A DNA stretch of 64,000 nucleotides from Mesaphorura yosii (taxonomy: Eukaryota; Arthropoda; Collembola; Poduromorpha; Tullbergiidae). Under the pieces are notes generated by a model. It was given only the letters and a program-made list of their open reading frames with translations, had not been told where the DNA came from and did not search any database. Position numbers and translations under genes: made by a program. Location of the stretch: assembly GCA_009869945.1 (NCBI GenBank), contig WIXG01000293.1, positions 35,965 through 99,964 on the forward strand, in the 5' to 3' direction. The first letter of the stretch is position 1; the number at the start of each line of letters is the position of its first letter. Shown piece by piece: positions 58,201 to 64,000 of the stretch.

Positions 58201-61200
58201 AAACAAGAGGATCGAATGCCGTGCGATGAACATTCCCGAAGACTTGGGACAGGTGCGTTAACAATAATTGTTAATAATAATAAATGTTATTATTTTTGTA
58301 CGACTAGTTGTATGTTCTTTTGTTCAAGTTATTATTAGAAGTGATTCTCTTAATGATAAAATGCTGGTCCGGCAGAATGAGGCTGAACCATAGTTACAAG
58401 AATGTGCAAGTACGATTACACGAGCTTCTGAATCTAACCCAACTTGCCTAATCCCCTAACTATTACATGATCTAACGTTATGACGTAAATTGAGCTGGCT
58501 GATTTGAGATGAAGGTTGGCGCTCGTTGGCTAGATGCATATTTATTTATGAACATTTCTTTCAGATCCAGTACGTATTCTCTGATAAGACTGGCACCTTG
58601 ACTGAGAACAAGATGATTTTCAGAAAATGTACAATTGGTGGTGTTGACTACAATCATGCTTTGCATCCAGATGAGGTAAGGAATGAATGATACACAAATC
58701 ATATCAAAGAAAATAAATGAACTCCGTGCTAAAAGGTAACTTGGACATATTTCAGATGAACCCAAATCCATCTTTAGTTCCTGCGCCACTGGTGATTAAC
58801 CCAACACTGAACGAATTGCTTAGCCAAATTAGCGTTAATCTGTCCGTCAATTCGGGCAACATGGATGTTCAGTACCTATCGAAGGAGGCCCAGTATGCAC
58901 ATGACTTTTTCATGATATTAGCCGTGTGCAATACGGTCGTAGTCGCCAAATACCCACACCATGACATGGTATGCCTATTTCTTTTCTTGTGACACAAAGA
59001 ACGTGATGTCGAACTCGCTACTGAATGTTTTGTTTCAGATGAACGCAAGTGGTACAATTTGCAATATTGACCAACCTTCTTCAAATCCTCGTTTATCTCC
59101 TATCAGAGAGTCGATCGGCTCAATCTCCAGTAACTTAATGCAAGAAGAGTCGATGCCGGCCGACTTGCAGTCTAATGAAATCGACTCTTCGACCAGCCCT
59201 GACTGTGCCAACAATTCTGAGGGAATGTTACCCGGGACGTACTCCAATTTGATTGCAGGCAGCTTCAAGCCTGGTCGTCGTCCACGAATTTTATCATTGC
59301 TACCGTCACGGCCCCTCTCGCCAATCTCTTCGTCCAATGAAACCACGCCGACAGAGTCCCCAGCTTTGCGACCAAGATTTCTCCAGATTCCTAGCAAAAT
59401 ACGACTGAATAAATCGTTGGGTACAAATAACAATCGAACGCCTGGAACTGCAACTGCAACCCCCTCGCCATCTGAGTTGAGGCCTATTTTTGAAGCGGAG
59501 AGCCCTGATGAATTGGCTCTTGTTGAGGCGGCCTACGCATATCAATGCAAATTATTCAAACGAACTCCAAAGATGGTTAGAGTAGCCATGCCGAGTGAGA
59601 AACAACAAATAAGTACTTCAAGATTCACCTCCCTTCAAATAATTCTAACAAGTTTCTTTTTCTGGCAGGTGAAGGGTTGATTGAATACGACGTATTGCAC
59701 AACTTTCCTTTTGACTCCGTCCGTAAAAGAATGTCAATCGTCTTAAGACACCCGAATTCAAATCAAATAATTCTGTACTGTAAAGGAGCAGATACAACAG
59801 TTTTCTCAAGACTAAAATCACCAAGTAAGTTTGCTTCAGATGCCACTACTGTTAAAAGCTCTCGTTTATCTTCGGAACTAGTATCATTCCTTGCGTTACA
59901 GATGATCGTGTTCACCAAGAGCTAATAGATAGAACACAAATTCATATGAACAATTATGCGCGAGATGGACTTCGAATTCTCGTAATGGCCAAACGCGTGT
60001 TGTCTGAACTTGAGTACAGTGCCTGGCAGGCCAAGCTGCAGATTGCGGAGAATGATATCCACAACAGAGAGAATAAGTTGCTAGAGTGCTATGATCTCTT
60101 GGAGAGGAATTTGGAAATAGTTGGTGCTACAGGAATTGAAGACAGGTTGCAGGATGGCGTACCTGAAACAATTCAGAATCTTCGGAATGCAGGAATTGTA
60201 GTGTGGGTACTCACTGGAGACAAGCAGGAAACAGCAATTAACATCGCTCACTCCTGTAGATTGTTTACTCCTTCCATGGACATCATCCAGTTGAACGCAA
60301 GGAGCAAAGAAGCAGCAGAAAGTAGTATCAAATTTTACACTAAGGAGATTGAACGGCTACGCTTACGACAACACAGGGCATCTGATGAACAAGGAGACAG
60401 CAATCAAGTAAATCAGAATCATAGTGCCCACGTGGAAAATCCACCGTTGTATCACAAGGAACGAGCCCTAGTCATTGACGGAAAAACACTTACGTACGTT
60501 TTCCAGGAAACAGCGAACATATGGATCCTTTCCTTAATTTTATCTTAATTGTTTTTGTGTGAATTGGTAAGGTACGTCCTCGATCAGCGAAATTCAAACC
60601 TCCTCTTGCCGTTCCTGGCCTTAACTCAGCAGTGCTCTTCTGTCTTGTGTTGTCGATCAACTCCTCTTCAGAAGGCCTACATTGTGAGTAGCGTAAAGGA
60701 TAAACTCAAGAAACGGACACTAGCAATTGGTGAGTGAGAATGATGACGCCTGGTTACTTCAAGATATTCCATCTTCCCGCATTCCCGACTTACGTCTGGG
60801 CTGATTTTATAACTACTAATTGGACTCCGAGCATACAAAATCTGTAGATGAAATGCACATGTGGCATGTGGTGTGTATATGTGTTCAATGGACTCTCGAC
60901 GTTGGAGAGGCTAATCCGGTTCTTGTTGCATCCCCTTTTTGAATGCAGGAACGCAACGATACTTTTTAGGAGTCCCGGCCAGATTTTCATTGACAAGAGT
61001 AAGAACAAATTGTGTCTGAACCTACAAGGTTTACTTATTTCAGGTGATGGAGCGAATGACGTGTCTATGATTCAGCGAGCTGACGTTGGCATCGGGATTT
61101 CCGGAAAGGAGGGAATGCAGGCAGTTATGGCGTCTGACTTTGCAATCTCGAAATTCAGGTTCCTGGAGCGTTTACTTTTGGTTCACGGGCATTGGTGTTA

Positions 61201-62503
61201 CGATCGACTGGCTCGAATGATTTTGTATTTCTTCTACAAGAATGCTGTAAGGTCTTTAATTCTTTCTTGTCTAAAAATGTCACATTTTCCTTTGACTTGC
61301 TAGGCTTTTGTGTTTGTTATCTTCTGGTATCAACTGTTGAATGGTTGGTCTGGTTCTGTGATGATCGACCAAATGTACCTGATGGTTTTCAATCTCTTCT
61401 TCACGGCTCTTCCACCAATGGCGATTGGTAATATTTGTTTGTTCACACCCTTATTTTCTCAAAATAAGCCCTAACCTAGGTTTACGCTTTTAGGAATTTA
61501 CGACCAGGACGCACCACCCAAAGTTCTCAAATCGGTGCCTCAGCTGTACCGGCAGGGACGTCTACAAAAGGTCCATCAAACACACTCTTTCTGGTTGAAC
61601 ATGCTAGATGCTCTCTACCAAAGTGTCGTTATATTTTTCATGGCCTATGGGGTAAGAGTCGTAATGCCGTTTGCGGCACAATTTGCCAACTCTAATATAT
61701 TAATAAATATTTATGTATCGCAAACATTTACCCAGGCATATTATGGGTCTGATGTGGGCTTACTTGAGTTTGGAACAACGATCGTCGTCTGCTGCATGTT
61801 TACTATGTTAACACACATGGCCATCGAAGTGAAATCATGGGTACGCCCGAATACCTACGAACAATATGCAAATAATTCAATTCAATTGATTCTCTTATCA
61901 GACTGTACTCCATATTGGGTCAATTGTGTTCTCTGTTGTCATCTTCTACGCTTTTGCATTTATCTACAATACATGGTGCCGCAACTGCCTCGGATTTGAG
62001 AATCCATATTGGGTGATTAATAAAATGATCGGGACGTGGGTTCATTGGCTCACCATCTTCGTTACCGTGGCATTGGCTGTTCTTCCAAGGTATTTGGAGC
62101 AGATCCGATAAGGTTTAACTGGAAAAGAATGCAATATACCAATACTCAATATTTGTAGAGCAACTATCCGTGTCTTTACAAACGCGCTGTACCCCACTGA
62201 TGTCACTAAAGCATTAATCATGAAACGTGTGAATGCTTCTAAGACGGACGAGGAACTTTTCGCGACGTGGTCAAGCTCCGCTTCGGATAAGACTGAATCG
62301 AGGTAAATTTCAGTAAAGCGATTATTGTGTCGCGGTTAATTTAGTTCTGTATCTTGTTGATTTAAGTGAAAATGTCACTTGTGTCTGGTGGAAATCCATG
62401 AATGAACAGGACGGCTCCGGTCAGGGAACGAGCAAGAGAATTCCCAGAATTTCTGTGGTCGAATCATAATGCTACTGAATACCAGCGTCAACATTATCAT
62501 TAA
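55214..62503 (+). CDS. ATP10A: Class V P4-ATPase, ATP10-type phospholipid flippase
   Basis: P4-ATPases flip phospholipids to the cytosolic leaflet; mammalian ATP10 members move phosphatidylcholine or glucosylceramide. I call 18 exons: 55214-56526, 57177-57381, 57459-57651, 57751-58004, 58103-58252, 58565-58675, 58756-58968, 59039-59612, 59669-59824, 59902-60493, 60572-60729, 61044-61246, 61304-61427, 61494-61651, 61736-61840, 61902-62089, 62159-62302, 62410-62503; 1644 residues. The first 320 residues are a disordered extension with an Asn-rich run and three KGHxRxAS motifs (residues 201, 245, 284). The phosphorylation motif is DKTGTLT at 712-718, with the nucleotide-binding block [14 protein letters not shown] and hinge [11 protein letters not shown]. 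The TGES-equivalent loop reads DGEN where P4-ATPases have DGET. Membrane segments after [11 protein letters not shown] match the family. Alternative: if the last two introns are unused, the protein ends at 62111. Confidence 0.93.
56638..56713. repeat. Short foldback (inverted-repeat) element in ATP10 intron 1
   Basis: The arm starting CAGTGAGCTCAGAAATTA is repeated in inverted orientation at the right end, which read on the minus strand starts CAGTGAGCTCAAAAATTA. Both arms continue through GGGAACCAG, so about 27 bases pair with two or three differences. The whole unit is only 76 bp with a tiny loop. The right end is followed by TA and the left end is preceded by CA. It looks like a miniature mariner-type element or its remnant. 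The RNA would fold into a stable hairpin in the intron. Confidence 0.7.
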
Positions 62504-62555
62504 AAATTAACTTGTTTATGATCTCTAAATTACCATAATATATATGTCCAAGTTA

Positions 62556-62787
62556 CAGGGTGTTACGCTTAATTTTACCCACTTAACAATCCTACTCCGC
62601 TAATATCTTGGCCAGAACTTTGCCCAAACGTATTAAAAACATGTGATTTGGCGGTGGTAGCTATGCCAATTAGTAAGCTATCGTATGCGTTGCCATGGTG
62701 ATTTGTAACTTCCTTCGCTTATGTAGAATTCCAGCCCAAAATTTTGTGCGAATTTGAAAAGTGGATAAAATTAAGCGTAACACCCTG
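62556..62787. mobile_element. TA-flanked MITE with 29-bp terminal inverted repeats
   Basis: The left end reads CAGGGTGTTACGCTTAATTT and continues TACCCACTT. The right end is its inverse with one mismatch (ATCCACTT in place of ACCCACTT). Both ends are flanked by TA, at 62554-62555 and 62788-62789, the target duplication of Tc1/mariner elements. The element is 232 bp with no ORF, so it is non-autonomous. It sits 53 bases after the last ATP10 stop codon and probably lies in the 3' UTR. Confidence 0.85.
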
Positions 62788-63811
62788 TACCTTCATACTG
62801 TACGCACTGAAAGAGAGGAAATGACGACCGTGTAACTGCGGTAGTGTAGACTTCTAAATTTTAATTATGATCACAACCGAGAAGTACAAAGTGTACCTAT
62901 TGAAATTTAAATCAATTCCAAAAATGCACGTGCTTCTTCCAGTCTCAAACCTGTGATTCCATACAATGACACCAGTACAATCTCCAAACTCTTCCGATTG
63001 TTAGACTAGACTCCCTTTCGTTGGTCATTAAGTACATTACTGCACTTCAAATTCCAAGGTTAAAAAAGTGCAAAGATGACATAAAGACAATAAATGCACG
63101 TGATTTTCTGAGGAAATGGTGCTAAATCCCAACCGGTAGAAATGTGAGATATAAGTTTAATCTCGCAGTGACCACTTAGCGACAATGACTTGATTATTTA
63201 CGTACCTACCCTTTTAAACTTTTCTCCGAAGCTCAAGGCTGCATGATAGAGACCTTCAATTCATACTTCTATTTTGTACGAGTCCCAATTCTTACGCGTT
63301 GACATGAACAGTTTGTACTTCCACAACTTGACACATAGGTACAAATATTATATCATCCATATGCATTTCAACCATGTACTTTTAAAGCTAGGGTGAAAGA
63401 AATAAAAACAGCGAGATTCACAAAGAATTAACGTACATGATTTATAAAATCAGATGAGCAATTGCCACCTTCGCCCGAAATGGAAGGCAACGGTTATGAA
63501 AGTTCGAGTGCATGACGAGAGTATGAAAGAGACCACTGAGAAGTGGTCTTCTTCGTGTATGACTGATAAACATATGAAACTACTGTTACCAAATTCGTTT
63601 TTCCTTCTAGTTTTGAGCTAGTAACCTAAACAAATTAGGTGCAGACAAGGGCTATAACGTCATCACATCCCAATGTTGTACTTGTTAGCAGAATGAATCA
63701 GTCCAAACTCGAGTCTTCAGGATGGACTTGGATCGTTTAATGATAATGTGTTTGCTGTATCCGAGGGGCTGGTGCCAGGCAATACATTGGCGGTCCGATG
63801 TAAATGCATAT
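62788..63811. other. AT-rich intergenic stretch after ATP10
   Basis: It contains a possible ATP10 polyadenylation signal (AATAAA near 63090). No coding potential was seen on either strand before 63812. Confidence 0.4.
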
Positions 63812-64000
63812 CTATTGTGCCCCGTTAAACTCAGCCTGCTTCCATGTTTCTGATTGCCCCTTGGACATCAACATCAAGGTGCTCATTTTGAATGAACTTT
63901 GCTTGACAGGCGGCTTTCCTTTGGCTTGCTCCGCCTCCTTGTCGCGATCAATCTGTGGTGCGATTCCAATTTGCTTCAGCATGTCTTGCTGTTTGGCTTT
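63812..64000 (-). CDS. 3' end of an unidentified gene, cut by the right edge
   Basis: The minus strand is open from the window edge to a stop at 63812-63814, 62 codons. The residues are Lys/Gln-rich: MLKQIGIAPQIDRDKEAEQA, then KPPVKQSSFKMSTLML and a final WKQAEFNGAQ. The composition is that of a charged, probably helical or disordered C-terminus. It is too short for me to place in a family. There is no in-window start, so it is partial. Confidence 0.45.
   Translation of the reverse strand, partial: KAKQQDMLKQIGIAPQIDRDKEAEQAKGKPPVKQSSFKMSTLMLMSKGQSETWKQAEFNGAQ

Overview
The window is animal nuclear DNA. Every recognisable gene is broken by GT-AG introns, many only 45-120 nt long. Nearly all products are metazoan housekeeping, signalling or adhesion proteins: an ERR nuclear receptor, an MRCK kinase, a class V P4-ATPase and a GPI-anchored Ig-superfamily protein. 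Base composition is only moderately AT-rich. The tight packing, short introns and head-to-head or tail-to-tail neighbours suggest an invertebrate with a small genome. A tardigrade or another compact ecdysozoan would fit, but nothing in the sequence proves the phylum. I see no operons, CRISPR arrays, rRNA genes or convincing tRNA genes.

Layout, left half. After an unresolved left edge comes POLA2 (+), then DPP3 (+), which ends tail-to-tail with RAD51 (-). RAD51 is head-to-head with a C6orf136-like gene (+). Next are neurochondrin (+), TMED10/p24-delta (+), a short aftiphilin-like gene (-), and tubulin cofactor E (-), which is head-to-head with the Rab GAP EVI5 (+). A small unrecognised three-exon gene (+) and an Ig/FN3 GPI-anchored adhesion protein (-) follow.

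Layout, right half. PP5 phosphatase (+) ends tail-to-tail with BCKDHA (-). BCKDHA is head-to-head with an hnRNP L homologue that lacks RRM1 (+). An ERR nuclear receptor (-) follows, then a possible 74-residue ORF, the MRCK/Genghis Khan kinase (+, 28 coding exons) and an ATP10-type phospholipid flippase (+, 18 coding exons). A TA-flanked MITE lies just past ATP10, and the 3' end of an unidentified gene (-) is cut by the right edge.

I built the gene models by hand. Splice sites were chosen so that the reading frame is kept and the protein matches the remembered family, and the summed exon lengths are divisible by three in each full model. The genes are functionally unrelated, so this looks like ordinary gene-dense chromosome. 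I found no convincing undescribed multi-gene system. The best leads are the altered A-domain motif and repeat-bearing N-terminal extension of ATP10, the RRM1-less hnRNP L, the alternative EVI5 first exon, several microexons, two inverted-repeat elements and a few small unrecognised genes.
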